Shown here: piece after piece, positions 17,301-26,300 of the stretch
Position numbering within the stretch: position 1 is the stretch's first letter
Layout: the number at the start of each line of letters is the position of its first letter
From: JAEUJM01 sp041918615
GTDB taxonomy: Bacteria > Actinomycetota > Acidimicrobiia > Acidimicrobiales > DATDAH01
Direction: 5' to 3'
Assembly (NCBI GenBank): GCA_041918615.1
Contig: JAYRVH010000077.1
Location: 1-64,000 of the forward strand
DNA length: 64,000 nt
Position numbers and translations under genes: made by a program
Notes under the pieces: generated by a model
The model's database searches: none
What the model saw: the letters and a program-made list of their open reading frames with translations, nothing else
What the model was told of the DNA's origin: nothing

Positions 17301-20030
17301 TACTACCGGAACCGTGCGCTCGGCGCCTTCACCGTCGACGACGTGCTGGGAACCAGGCTGGTGTCCGCCCCGTTCTCGTACGACGGTCGCCCTGTGTGGG
17401 TGGTCACGGCGTTCGTGTCGATCGACCAGCTCGTGTCGGTGGTCGCCGCCGTCGCCGAGTGGTCGGCGCGCCGTGCCGAGGGCGAACTGGTGCTCGTCGA
17501 CCTGCACGCCATCGGGCCGGCCACCGCGGGTGGCGAGCGCCCGCCCGCCGGAGCGGCCCACCTGGCCGGCGTGCTCAGCGGCGCGCTCGCGGCGACGGTC
17601 ATGCCCGACACGGTTCACCGTCTGGTGCTCGCGACGGCCCGGCCTGGCGTCGAGCGGGCCATGTCGGCCGTCGACCTCGTGACGATGCAGCGGACCAATG
17701 GCGCGGCCAGCGCAGAACCGGCCTTCGTGGAAGACGAGTCGCTGCGCGGGTTGCACCCGATGATGGCCGAGCGCCTCCACGTGTGGCGGTTGGCGAACTT
17801 CGACATCGAGCGGCTGCCGTCGCCCGAGGACGTCCACCTCTTCCACGGGGTGGCGCGCAGCAGCCAGGCGGACGAGCGGCTGTTCGCGATCGCCGAGGTA
17901 CGCGACCTCACACCGGCACGCGACGAGCACGGAACGGTCGTGGCCCTGCCTGAGCTCGAGTACGTGCTCGGGCAGGTGGTCGAGGCCATGCGGCGGTTCC
18001 AGGCGCTGCGGCCCCCCCAGAAGCGGCTGCAGTGGAACCGGGTGCAGCTCTACGTGTGGCCGCCCATCCTGCTCGACCCTGGTGAGATCCAGGCGGTCGC
18101 GGCAAGGCTCGCCCCGGTGACGGCCGGGCAGGGCATCGAGATGACGCTGGTGCGTGGCCGCATGCCCGACGGTCCTGGCGGGGCGCTCCGCGATCGGGTG
18201 CTGCGCATCTCGAGCCCGGCCGCGGGTGGAGCCGTGGTCGAGGTCGACGACCCACCGAATGAACCACTCCGGTCGCTCGACGACTACACGCGGAAGGTGG
18301 TGCAGTCCCGCCGCCGGGGGAGCGTCTACCCGTACGAACTGCTGCACCTGCTCGCTCCGTCGGCCGACAGCCCGGGTATCCCCCGGGGCGACTTCACCGA
18401 GTACGACCTCGACAAGGCCGGCCAGGCGCTGGCGCCGGTCGACAGGGCTCCGGGAGCCAACACCTCGGGCGTCGTGGTCGGTGTGGTGCGCAGCTTCACC
18501 GCCCGCCATCCGGAGGGAATGACCCGGGTCGTGCTTCTCGGCGATCCCACCATGGCACTCGGGTCGATCGCCGAGCCCGAGTCCCGGCGGGTGATCGCGG
18601 CACTCGACCTGGCCGACCGGCTCGGGGCGCCGGCCGAGTGGTTCACCCTGTCGGCCGGCGCCAAGATCGCCATGGACTCGGGCACCGAGAACATGGACTG
18701 GGTGGCCGCGGTCCTGCGTCGCATAATCGAGTTCACGCAGGCGGGTGGTGAGCTGAACGTGGTCGTCGCCGGCATCAACGTCGGGGCCCAGCCCTACTGG
18801 AACGCTGAGGCCACGATGCTCATGCACACCCGGGGCATCCTCGTCATGACCCCGGAAGGCGCGATGGTGCTCACCGGGAAAGAAGCGCTCGACTACTCGG
18901 GGGGTGTGTCGGCCGAGGACAACCTGGGCATCGGTGGCTACGAACGGGTGATGGGCCCCAACGGGCAGGCCCAGTACTGGGCGCCGGATCTCGCCCGGGC
19001 GGTCGCCGTGCTGCTGGCCCACTACGACCACAGCTACGTGGCACCGGGTGAGCGGTTCCCCCGTCGGGCCCCGACGACCGATCCGCTCGACCGGGACGTG
19101 CGGGCCTTCCCGCACCCCGGCGGGGATTCCCCCTTCACCACGGTGGGGGCGATCTTCTCGGTGGCCGAGAACCCGGAGCGCAAGAAGCCGTTCGACATCC
19201 GCACCGTGATGCAGGCGGTGTCCGATCAGGATCACCGCACGATGGAGCGGTGGTCCGACCTGCGGGGCGCGGACACGGCGGTGGTGTGGGATGCCCACAT
19301 CGGCGGCTGGCCCGTGACTCTCGTCGGCATCGAGTCGAGGCCCCTGGTGCGCCACGGGCCGGTGCCCGCCGACGGCCCCGATTCGTGGACCTCCGGCACG
19401 CTCTTCCCGATGTCCTCGAAGAAGATCGCGCGCGCCGTGAACGCGACCAGCGGCACCCGCCCGCTCGTGGTGCTGGCCAACCTCTCCGGCTTCGACGGGT
19501 CACCAGAGTCGCTGCGCTCGCTCCAACTGGAGTTCGGCGCCGAGATCGGCCGGGCCGTCGTGAACTTCGACGGCCCGATCGTGTTCTGCGTCGTGTCGCG
19601 GTACCACGGCGGCGCGTTCGTGGTGTTCTCCCGGCAACTCAACGACGGGTTGGAGGCACTCGCCCTGGAGGGATCACGCGCCTCGGTGATCGGTGGTGCG
19701 CCGGCCGCCGCCGTGGTGTTCGCCCATGAGGTGCGCGTGCGGGCCGTCAACGACGAGCGGGTCGCCGAGCTCGCCGATCGGGTCGCGCAGGCCGAGGGAA
19801 CGGACAAGGAACGACTTCGTGCCCGGCTCGCCGAGACGACTGAGGCCGTCCTTGCCGAGAAGCGCGGTGAGCTCGCCGCCGAGTTCGACGCCGTGCACAG
19901 CGTGGAACGCGCCCGTCGGGTGGGGTCGATCGACGCCATCATTCCCGCGGCCACGCTGCGGCCCGCAATCGTCGACGCACTCGACCGGGGTGTCCAGAAG
20001 ACGCTCGATCGGTTGGATCGTGACCGATAG
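14376..20030 (+). CDS. Single-chain eukaryote-like acyl/acetyl-CoA carboxylase
   Basis: An 1884-residue biotin-dependent carboxylase with all activities in one chain. Biotin carboxylase (about 30-470) carries KATAGGGGRGIRRV and FMEVNARLQVEHPVTE. BCCP has VLEAMKMETA, biotinyl Lys642. A central region of some 600 residues (about 680-1300), including HPNEYLNAFLRS-like helices and a second beta domain, recalls the ACC central domain of eukaryotes. The carboxyltransferase runs from RGSVYPYELL (about 1314) to about 1800, with NMDWVAAVLRR, FPMSSKKIARAVN and LANLSGFDGSPES. Most bacteria use separate subunits. GTG 14376 overlaps the megasynthase stop (GTGA), so it probably supplies malonyl-CoA directly to the synthase. 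ATG 14391 is an alternative start. Confidence 0.9.
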   Translation: MTDVPMAGRDDPLTAEDGEGAPGMPPLLSRLAIVNRGEAAMRCIHAARERNAEGHPPLTIIALYTDVERRAMFVREADEAVLLGPARTGYLDLGLLERALVEARADAVWVGWGFVSEQPGFVELCERLGITFVGPDAATMRRIGDKIASKQLAEQAGVPVAPWSGGPVPTVAEAEEHAATIGYPLMVKATAGGGGRGIRRVDRPEDLAEAFASARAEATTAFGDPTVFLERLIAPARHIEVQVIADGAGAAWAVGVRDCSLQRRHQKVIEESSSPVLDHDQERSVGEAATRLVLSAGYRGAGTVEFLYDPATSSFSFMEVNARLQVEHPVTEMTTGLDLVKLQLHIAGGGRLEGEAPSVHGHAVEARLNAEDPARGFLPAPGVIELLRLPTGPGIRVDTGVAEGDVIPAAFDSMIAKVLAWGADRKEALARLQRALAGTAVVVRQGTTNQGFLLDLLGRPELATSAFDTGWLDREQAAHGFLPTSFADLALVQAAIHLSDAADDVEASRFFGWARRGRPQMTVDIGGLVELRHDGHTYRLRTWRLGPAVWRVEMDGQVVEVAVEDLGRHEARLSVRGRSHRVVTSEQGADLLVAVNGVTHRLSRDDGGLVRTPAPAVVVAIPVAEGGEVAAGDTVAVLEAMKMETALTAPFAGRVRAVLCATNVQVDAGTALVQLEPAVGDEVAVASVSGERVGFEHLVETTRDDDARHRCRANHQLLEWLLLGYDVPDGEVRRIGEEEPALCASLGVADPGLLEGEQRLLALYGDLRSLTRPREADESGVVGHDPNEYLNAFLRSLDASGEGLPAKYVALLERVVAAYGLDGLDRGPALEEVMYRVYRSIQRREPQRSAVLSVLARRLDQADQLVGAVGPEFGEVLDRLIAATRLRDPVVADQARAVRHCYVTQPLLDSAREATYAEMDAHLAALAARPGPAGRAGHIDCLVQCPRPLAPLLMRRVPTAPLDEQVDLLEVLTRRYYRNRALGAFTVDDVLGTRLVSAPFSYDGRPVWVVTAFVSIDQLVSVVAAVAEWSARRAEGELVLVDLHAIGPATAGGERPPAGAAHLAGVLSGALAATVMPDTVHRLVLATARPGVERAMSAVDLVTMQRTNGAASAEPAFVEDESLRGLHPMMAERLHVWRLANFDIERLPSPEDVHLFHGVARSSQADERLFAIAEVRDLTPARDEHGTVVALPELEYVLGQVVEAMRRFQALRPPQKRLQWNRVQLYVWPPILLDPGEIQAVAARLAPVTAGQGIEMTLVRGRMPDGPGGALRDRVLRISSPAAGGAVVEVDDPPNEPLRSLDDYTRKVVQSRRRGSVYPYELLHLLAPSADSPGIPRGDFTEYDLDKAGQALAPVDRAPGANTSGVVVGVVRSFTARHPEGMTRVVLLGDPTMALGSIAEPESRRVIAALDLADRLGAPAEWFTLSAGAKIAMDSGTENMDWVAAVLRRIIEFTQAGGELNVVVAGINVGAQPYWNAEATMLMHTRGILVMTPEGAMVLTGKEALDYSGGVSAEDNLGIGGYERVMGPNGQAQYWAPDLARAVAVLLAHYDHSYVAPGERFPRRAPTTDPLDRDVRAFPHPGGDSPFTTVGAIFSVAENPERKKPFDIRTVMQAVSDQDHRTMERWSDLRGADTAVVWDAHIGGWPVTLVGIESRPLVRHGPVPADGPDSWTSGTLFPMSSKKIARAVNATSGTRPLVVLANLSGFDGSPESLRSLQLEFGAEIGRAVVNFDGPIVFCVVSRYHGGAFVVFSRQLNDGLEALALEGSRASVIGGAPAAAVVFAHEVRVRAVNDERVAELADRVAQAEGTDKERLRARLAETTEAVLAEKRGELAAEFDAVHSVERARRVGSIDAIIPAATLRPAIVDALDRGVQKTLDRLDRDR

Positions 20031-20033
20031 GTC

Positions 20034-20804
20034 GTGACGGCCGTGCCGGGGCGCGGGGTGGCCTGGGGATGGCAACACCGAGCAACCGTGCCGCCGCACG
20101 ACGAATGGCTGACGCCGGTCGAGCAGCGGGAACAAGAGCGGTTCGTGGTGCCGAAACGCCGTGCTGACTGGCGCCTCGGGCGCTGGACGGCCAAGCACGT
20201 GGTCGCCGGGTGGCTCGAACGACAAGGTCGCCCCGTCCCGCCGTGCCATGTCGCCGTCGTCGCGCGCGCTCGCGACGACGGCTACCCGGTGGTCACCGTC
20301 CCGAGCGGGCCGGCGCCGTCGATCTCGATCTCGCACAGCCGCGAGGTGGCGGTGTGTCTCGTGGCCGGGTCCGGTGCCGCTGTTGGCTGCGATCTCGAGT
20401 ACGTCGAGGCGCGATCGTCTGGCTTCGTCGCCGACTGGTTCACGCCCGCCGAACGCCGGCTCGTGGGCGCGGCTCCCGAGGCAGAGCGGAGCGAGCTGGT
20501 GACGTTGATCTGGAGCGCGAAGGAGAGCGCGCTCAAGGCCATGGGTGAGGGGTTGCGCCTCGACACGCGTTCGGTGGAGGTACACCCCGGTGGCCCCGAC
20601 GATCGTGCGAGCGCGGACGGGTGGCGGGGGGTCTCGGTGATCGCGTCGACCGGTCCCTCCTTCTCGGGCTGGTGGCGGCCGACCCGGTCGCGGGTGCTCG
20701 TGTTGCTCGCCGCGGGCGGGTTGCTCGAGGCGCGCCCTCCCCGCCCGATCCGTCAACGCAACAGCCCCGAAACAGCGACGAAACACTCGCCCCCCACGCT
20801 GTGA
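20034..20804 (+). CDS. 4'-phosphopantetheinyl transferase, Sfp type
   Basis: A 256-residue PPTase. Seen: SISISHSREVAVCLVAG, the Mg-binding VGCDLEYVEARS, and the catalytic WSAKESALKAMGEGLRLD, all in the order of Sfp/HetI-type enzymes. It transfers phosphopantetheine from CoA to carrier proteins. It starts with GTG three bases after the carboxylase stop, so it closes the lipid operon and almost certainly serves the two ACPs of the megasynthase, despite their Thr in place of Ser. The last 30 or so residues are Arg/Pro-rich and outside the core domain. Confidence 0.88.
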   Translation: MTAVPGRGVAWGWQHRATVPPHDEWLTPVEQREQERFVVPKRRADWRLGRWTAKHVVAGWLERQGRPVPPCHVAVVARARDDGYPVVTVPSGPAPSISISHSREVAVCLVAGSGAAVGCDLEYVEARSSGFVADWFTPAERRLVGAAPEAERSELVTLIWSAKESALKAMGEGLRLDTRSVEVHPGGPDDRASADGWRGVSVIASTGPSFSGWWRPTRSRVLVLLAAGGLLEARPPRPIRQRNSPETATKHSPPTL

Positions 20805-20853
20805 CCCGATCGATGGCATGTGATGCGGCCTCGATGTGGGAAGGAACGTCACC

Positions 20854-22329
20854 GTGGGACAACCGGATCTGTGGAGCGGTTACGACGCCACTCGCTTCTA
20901 CGACGAGATGCTCGCGGCCGACCACACGCCCCGCGACGGCTGTGACGGGGTCATGCGGTACCTCCGGTCACTCGGGCCCGAACTCGTCGAACGCCAGGCC
21001 GCCGCCGACCTCGCCATCCGCTCGATGGGCGTCTCGTTCGCCGTCTACTCGGACGGCCAAAACATCGACCGCGCCTGGCCCTTCGATGTCGTGCCACGAG
21101 TCATCTCGACCAGGGAATGGGACCGGGTCTCCCGGGGGCTGATCCAGCGACTGGAGGCGCTCAACCTCTTCATCGACGACCTGTACCACGACGCCAAGGT
21201 CATCGCCGACGGCGTGTTCAGCCAGGAACTGCTCGACGACTCGGTGAACTTCCGGCCCGAGTGCGTCGGTGTCGACCCGCCCAAGGGCGCCTGGGCGCAC
21301 ATCTGCGGGAGTGACCTCGTCCGCGACGCCGACGGCACCCTGTACGTGCTGGAGGACAACCTCCGCGTGCCGTCCGGCGTCGCGTACATGTTGGAGAACC
21401 GCCAGGTGACCAAGCGGGTGTTCGCCGACCTGTTCCGCGACCACGACATCCACCCCGTCGACGAGTACACGACCCGGTTGCGGGACATGCTCGCCGGCCT
21501 CTCGCCCCGGCCTGGCCAGACCCCCGTCATCGTGGTGCTCACCCCGGGTGTGTTGAACTCCGCCTACTTCGAGCACGCCTTCCTCGCCCAGCAGACGGGG
21601 GCGCATCTCGTGGAAGGCGTCGACCTCTTCGTCGAGGACGACATGGTGTTCATGCGCACCGTCGGCGGACCGATCCGGGTCGATGTCATCTACCGCCGCG
21701 TCGACGACCTGTTCCTGGACCCCGAGGTCTTCCGCCCCGACTCCACCCTCGGCGTCGCTGGGCTCCTGCGGGCGTGGCGCGCCGGGAACGTGGGCATCGC
21801 CAACGCGCCCGGTTCCGGCGTCGCCGACGACAAGGTCGTGTACTCCTACGTGCCCGACCTCATCCGGTACTACCTGGGCGAGGAACCGATCATCCCCAAC
21901 GTGCCGACCTTCCTGTGCGTCGACGAGGGTCAGCGCGCCCACGTCCTCGCCCACCTCGAGGACCTCGTCGTGAAGCCCGCGAACGAGTCGGGCGGTTACG
22001 GCATCTACGTCGGCTCGGTTGCGACGATCGAGGAGACCGCAGACGTGCGGCGCCGCATCGAGGCCGATCCCCGCAACTACGTCGCCCAACCCATCCTGCG
22101 GCTCTCGACCGCTCCTACCCTGTGCGACTGCCAGGTGGCGCCCCGCCACGTCGACCTCCGGCCGTTCATCCTCTCCGGAGAGCAGCCGTACGTCACCAAC
22201 GGCGGGCTCACCCGAGTCGCGCTCCGCGAGGGATCCCTCGTCGTCAACAGCTCGCAGGGCGGTGGCAGCAAGGACACCTGGATCCTCGACCCCGAGGTCG
22301 CCCGTCTGCTCGAACCCGCGGCGTCATGA
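20854..22329 (+). CDS. Circularly permuted ATP-grasp protein, type 2
   Basis: A 491-residue protein of the circularly permuted ATP-grasp family (formerly DUF404/DUF407). Diagnostic stretches: VLEDNLRVPSGVAYMLENR, NAPGSGVADDKVVYSYVPDL, LVVKPANESGGYGIYVGS (ATP-binding Lys and Gly-rich loop) and GGLTRVALREGSLVVNSSQG with GGSKDTW near the end. GTG 20854 is chosen over the GTG at 20836 because GGAAGGAA sits about 8 bp before it. Family members are predicted amidoligases that join a carboxylate to an amine using ATP. It is the first gene of the cluster and overlaps the alpha-E gene by 4 bp. Substrate is unknown. Confidence 0.87.
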   Translation: MGQPDLWSGYDATRFYDEMLAADHTPRDGCDGVMRYLRSLGPELVERQAAADLAIRSMGVSFAVYSDGQNIDRAWPFDVVPRVISTREWDRVSRGLIQRLEALNLFIDDLYHDAKVIADGVFSQELLDDSVNFRPECVGVDPPKGAWAHICGSDLVRDADGTLYVLEDNLRVPSGVAYMLENRQVTKRVFADLFRDHDIHPVDEYTTRLRDMLAGLSPRPGQTPVIVVLTPGVLNSAYFEHAFLAQQTGAHLVEGVDLFVEDDMVFMRTVGGPIRVDVIYRRVDDLFLDPEVFRPDSTLGVAGLLRAWRAGNVGIANAPGSGVADDKVVYSYVPDLIRYYLGEEPIIPNVPTFLCVDEGQRAHVLAHLEDLVVKPANESGGYGIYVGSVATIEETADVRRRIEADPRNYVAQPILRLSTAPTLCDCQVAPRHVDLRPFILSGEQPYVTNGGLTRVALREGSLVVNSSQGGGSKDTWILDPEVARLLEPAAS

Positions 22330-23342
22330 CCACTGACGCCGAACCCACCGATCACCAACCGAACCCGCCACCACCCATCGAGGTCGCCGCCATGTTGCTG
22401 TCACGAGTCGCCGAGAACATCTACTGGGCCGGCCGGTACCTCGAACGAGCCGAGGCCACCGCCCGACTCGTGAAGACACACACGGGACTGTTCATCGACC
22501 TACCCCGCGCCGCGGGCCTCGGCTGGACGCCACTTCTCGCCGTCACCGGCAGCGCCGAGGTCTACGAACAGGAGCACATCGGGACGTCGGAGGACGACGT
22601 CGTCTCGTTCCTCCTCGCCGACTCCGCCCACCTCGGATCGGTGGTGAGCTCCGTGAGCCGGGCCCGCGAGGCGCTCCGGGGGACGCGTGCCCTCGTTCCG
22701 CGGCGGTCCTGGGAGATCGTCAACGAGATGCACCTCTGGGCCAACGACACCTGCACCGGCGGCGTGGACCGCCGAGCCCGACTCGGGTGGACCGAGGACG
22801 TCATCCGCTGGTGCAACCTCCTCAGCGGGTCCCTCCTCGCGACCATGACGCGCGACGACGCCTACTCCTTCCTCGAGATCGGGAGGTTCGTGGAACGGGC
22901 CGACATGACCACCCGCGTGCTCGACGTGCAGGCCGGCATCCTGATGGCCGACGAAGCCCGCGACCTGCACCCGTACTCCGATCTCACCTGGCTGGCGGTG
23001 CTGCGTTCACTCGGCGCCGAGCAGATGTTCCGCCGGGCCAACGGCGGTCTCGTCTCGGGCGTTGACGCGGTGCGGTTCCTCCTGCGCGATCCCGCGTTCC
23101 CACGCTCTGTCGAGCACTGCCTCATCGAGGTCTCGCGCTGGCTCCTGGAGCTTCCCAATCACGAACGCCCGATGACGGGGTGTGCCCAGGTGCAGCGCCG
23201 TCTCGACACGGTCGACGAGTCGGACCTCACGGCCGACGCGTTGCACGCCGCCGTCGACGACCTCCAGGAGGGATTGGGCTCATTGCACGACTCGGTCCAC
23301 GACACCTTCCTCACGGTGCCGTCGCTCGCCGAAGCGAGCTGA
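22326..23342 (+). CDS. Alpha-E domain protein (DUF403)
   Basis: A 338-residue, mostly helical protein with the alpha-E signature MLLSRVAENIYWAGRYLERAEATARLVK, rich in Glu and Arg. Alpha-E proteins nearly always accompany circularly permuted ATP-grasp enzymes and transglutaminase-like proteins; their chemistry is unknown. The ATG at 22326 overlaps the previous stop (ATGA). The ATG at 22392, directly at MLLSRV, fits the usual family N-terminus better, so the Pro-rich first 22 residues may not be translated. Confidence 0.85.
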   Translation: MTTDAEPTDHQPNPPPPIEVAAMLLSRVAENIYWAGRYLERAEATARLVKTHTGLFIDLPRAAGLGWTPLLAVTGSAEVYEQEHIGTSEDDVVSFLLADSAHLGSVVSSVSRAREALRGTRALVPRRSWEIVNEMHLWANDTCTGGVDRRARLGWTEDVIRWCNLLSGSLLATMTRDDAYSFLEIGRFVERADMTTRVLDVQAGILMADEARDLHPYSDLTWLAVLRSLGAEQMFRRANGGLVSGVDAVRFLLRDPAFPRSVEHCLIEVSRWLLELPNHERPMTGCAQVQRRLDTVDESDLTADALHAAVDDLQEGLGSLHDSVHDTFLTVPSLAEAS

Positions 23343-23357
23343 GGTGAACGCACCGCG

Positions 23358-26300
23358 GTGAGCATCCACGTCGCGCTCGAACACCGCTCCGTCTACCGGT
23401 TCGACCGACCGGTCGGGCTCGCGCCCCACGTGGTGCGCCTGCGACCCGCACCCCACAGCCGAACCCCGGTGCTGTCGTACTCGATGACCGTGGCCCCCGA
23501 GAGGCACTTCGTCAACTGGCAGCAGGACCCGTTCGGGAACTTCGCGGCGCGTCTGGTCTTCCCGGAGCCGGTCACCGAGCTCTCGATCACCGTCGACCTG
23601 ATCGCCGACATGACGGTCGTCAACCCCTTCGACTTCTTCCTGGAGCCCGAGGCCGAGCGCTACCCGTTCCGCTACTCCGACCACCTGGCCCACGACCTGT
23701 CGCCGTACCTCGCTACGACCGAGGACAGCCTGCTGCTCGACGACTGGATGGCTTCGCTCGACACCTCGGGCGACCGGCCGATCGTCGACTTCGTCGTCGA
23801 CGTGAACCGACGCCTCCTCGACACCGTGGCCTACACCACTCGCATGGCGCCCGGCGTGCAGAGGCCGGACGAGACGCTGAAGCTCGCGCTCGGCTCGTGC
23901 CGCGACAGCGCGTGGTTGCTGGTGCAGGTCCTCCGTCGACTCGGGCTCGCCGCCCGCTTCGCGTCGGGCTACCTCGTCCAGCTCACCGCCGACGAGGGGG
24001 CACGCGACGGACCGCCTGGACCGTCGGAGGACTTCACCGACCTCCACGCGTGGTGTGAGACGTTCCTGCCGGGCGCCGGTTGGATCGGCCTCGATCCCAC
24101 CTCGGGACTGCTCTGCGGCGAGGGGCACATCCCCCTGGCGTGCACCCCAGACCCCAGCGGCGCCGCCCCGGTGACCGGTGCCACCGATCCCTGCGAGGTC
24201 GAGCTTCACCACACCAACGTCGTGACCCGCGTCCACGAGGACCCGCGGGTCACCAAGCCGTACACCGATGCCCAGTGGGCCCGCATCGATGACGTCGGGC
24301 GCGCGGTGGATCGCCGGCTCGCCGAGGGTGACGTACGTCTGACCCAAGGCGGCGAGCCGACGTTCGTGTCCACCGAGAACCCTGACGCGCCCGAGTGGAT
24401 GACCGCCGCCGACGGCGACGAGAAGCGGCACAAGGCCTGGGCGCTCGCCCTCGCGCTGGCCGACCGGTTCGCGCCTGGAGGGCTGCTGCACGTCGGGCAG
24501 GGCAAGTGGTATCCCGGGGAGCCACTCCCGCGCTGGCAGATCGGTGTGCACTGGCGGCCCGACGGACACCCGCTCTGGCGACGACGCTCGCTGATCGCCG
24601 ACCCGTGGACGACGGGCACCGCCATCCCGCACGAGGCAGCGGCGCTCACCCGCTCGCTCGTGCGCCGGCTCGGCATCCCCCACGACCTTGTCCTCGCCGC
24701 CTACGAGGACCAGTTCGCGTCCCTCTGGGCGGAGGCCCGACGACCGGTCGGCGAGCCGCCGATCATCGACCCGAACCTCCTCGACCACGACGATCGTTCG
24801 GCCCTCGTCGCCGCGGTCGACGAGGGGGTGGACCGGCGGGTCGACGAGGGGGTGGACGCCGGCGCCACGATCGATCCCGCCGGATGGGTCGTGCCGATCC
24901 ACCACACGGGTACCAACTGGGCGACGAGTCGCTGGACGTTCCGGCGGGGCAGGCTCGTGCTGGTCCCGGGCGAGTCCCCGATCGGCCTCCGTCTCCCGCT
25001 CGACTCGATCAGCTGGGTCGCCCCGCCCGCGGTCCCACCCCGCTCACCGTTCGCGCCGACCGCCGCGCTCCCGTCGGGCGACGTGCCGGCAGGCCCGCTG
25101 GTCCCCGTCCCCCCGGCGGCCGAGGTCGTGGCGGTCGACGACGCTCCGCCGACCGCGGTGTGCGTGGAATGCCGTGACGGTCGCATCCACGTGTTCCTGC
25201 CCCCGCTCGACGACCTCGCCCCCGCACTCGAGCTGGTGGCACACGTCGAGGAAGCCGCCGCGGAGGTCGACTGCGCCGTCGTGGTCGAGGGCTACCCACC
25301 CCCGGGCGATGCTCGCGTGCGCAGCCTCGTGGTGACGCCGGACCCGGGAGTGATCGAGGTCAACCTTCATCCTGCCGCGACCTGGGACGAGCTCGCCGAG
25401 ACCACGGCCGTCCTCTACGACGAGGCCCGTCGATGCCGCCTCGCCACCGAGCGTTTCGAGCTCGACGGCACACACTCGGGCACGGGTGGTGGGAACCACG
25501 TCACCCTCGGGGGGCCCACCCCCGCCGACAGCGCGCTCCTCCGTCGTCCCTCGCTGCTGCGCAGCATGGTCACGTACTGGCAACACCACCCGTCGCTGTC
25601 CTACCTGTTCTCGGGCCGGTTCGTCGGCCCGACCAGCCAGGCGCCCCGCGTCGACGAAGCGCGCCATGACGCGCTCGACGAGCTCGAGATCGCGTTCGCC
25701 GAGATCGAGCGCCACGGTGACGAGCCGGCGCCCTGGCTCGTCGACCGCGCGTTCCGCCACCTGCTCACCGACCTCACCGGAAACACCCACCGGGCCGAGT
25801 TCTGCATCGACAAGCTGTTCTCGCCCGACAGCGAACGCGGTCGTCTCGGGTTGCTCGAGCTGCGCGCCTTCGAGATGCCGCCGCATCCGCGGATGGCGCT
25901 GATGCAGGCGCTCCTCATCCGGGCGATCGTTGCCCGCGTCTGGGAGGAACCGGTCACGTCGTCACTGGTGCGGTGGGGTACCGAGTTGCACGACCGTTTC
26001 ATGCTCCCCCACGACATCGCCGCCGATCTGGGCACCGTCATCGCCGACCTCCGCGACCACGGGATCGACATCGAGCCGTCGTGGTTCGCGCCCTTCCTCG
26101 AATTCCGCTTCCCGAGGCTCGGCTCCACGCAGATCGGTGGCGTCACCATCGAGCTCCGGGCCGCGATCGAACCGTGGCTCGTCCTCGGCGAGGAGACGGC
26201 GGCCGGCACGACCTCGCGCTACGTCGACTCGTCGCTCGAGCGTCTCCAGGTCCGGGTCGACGGCATGACGGGCGCCCGCCACCTGGTCACCTGCAACGGG

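Noticed and set aside
16710..19355. Minus-strand frame within the carboxylase gene
   Set aside because: Shadow of the carboxyltransferase; composition is biased to Arg/His/Gly and no domain is recognisable.
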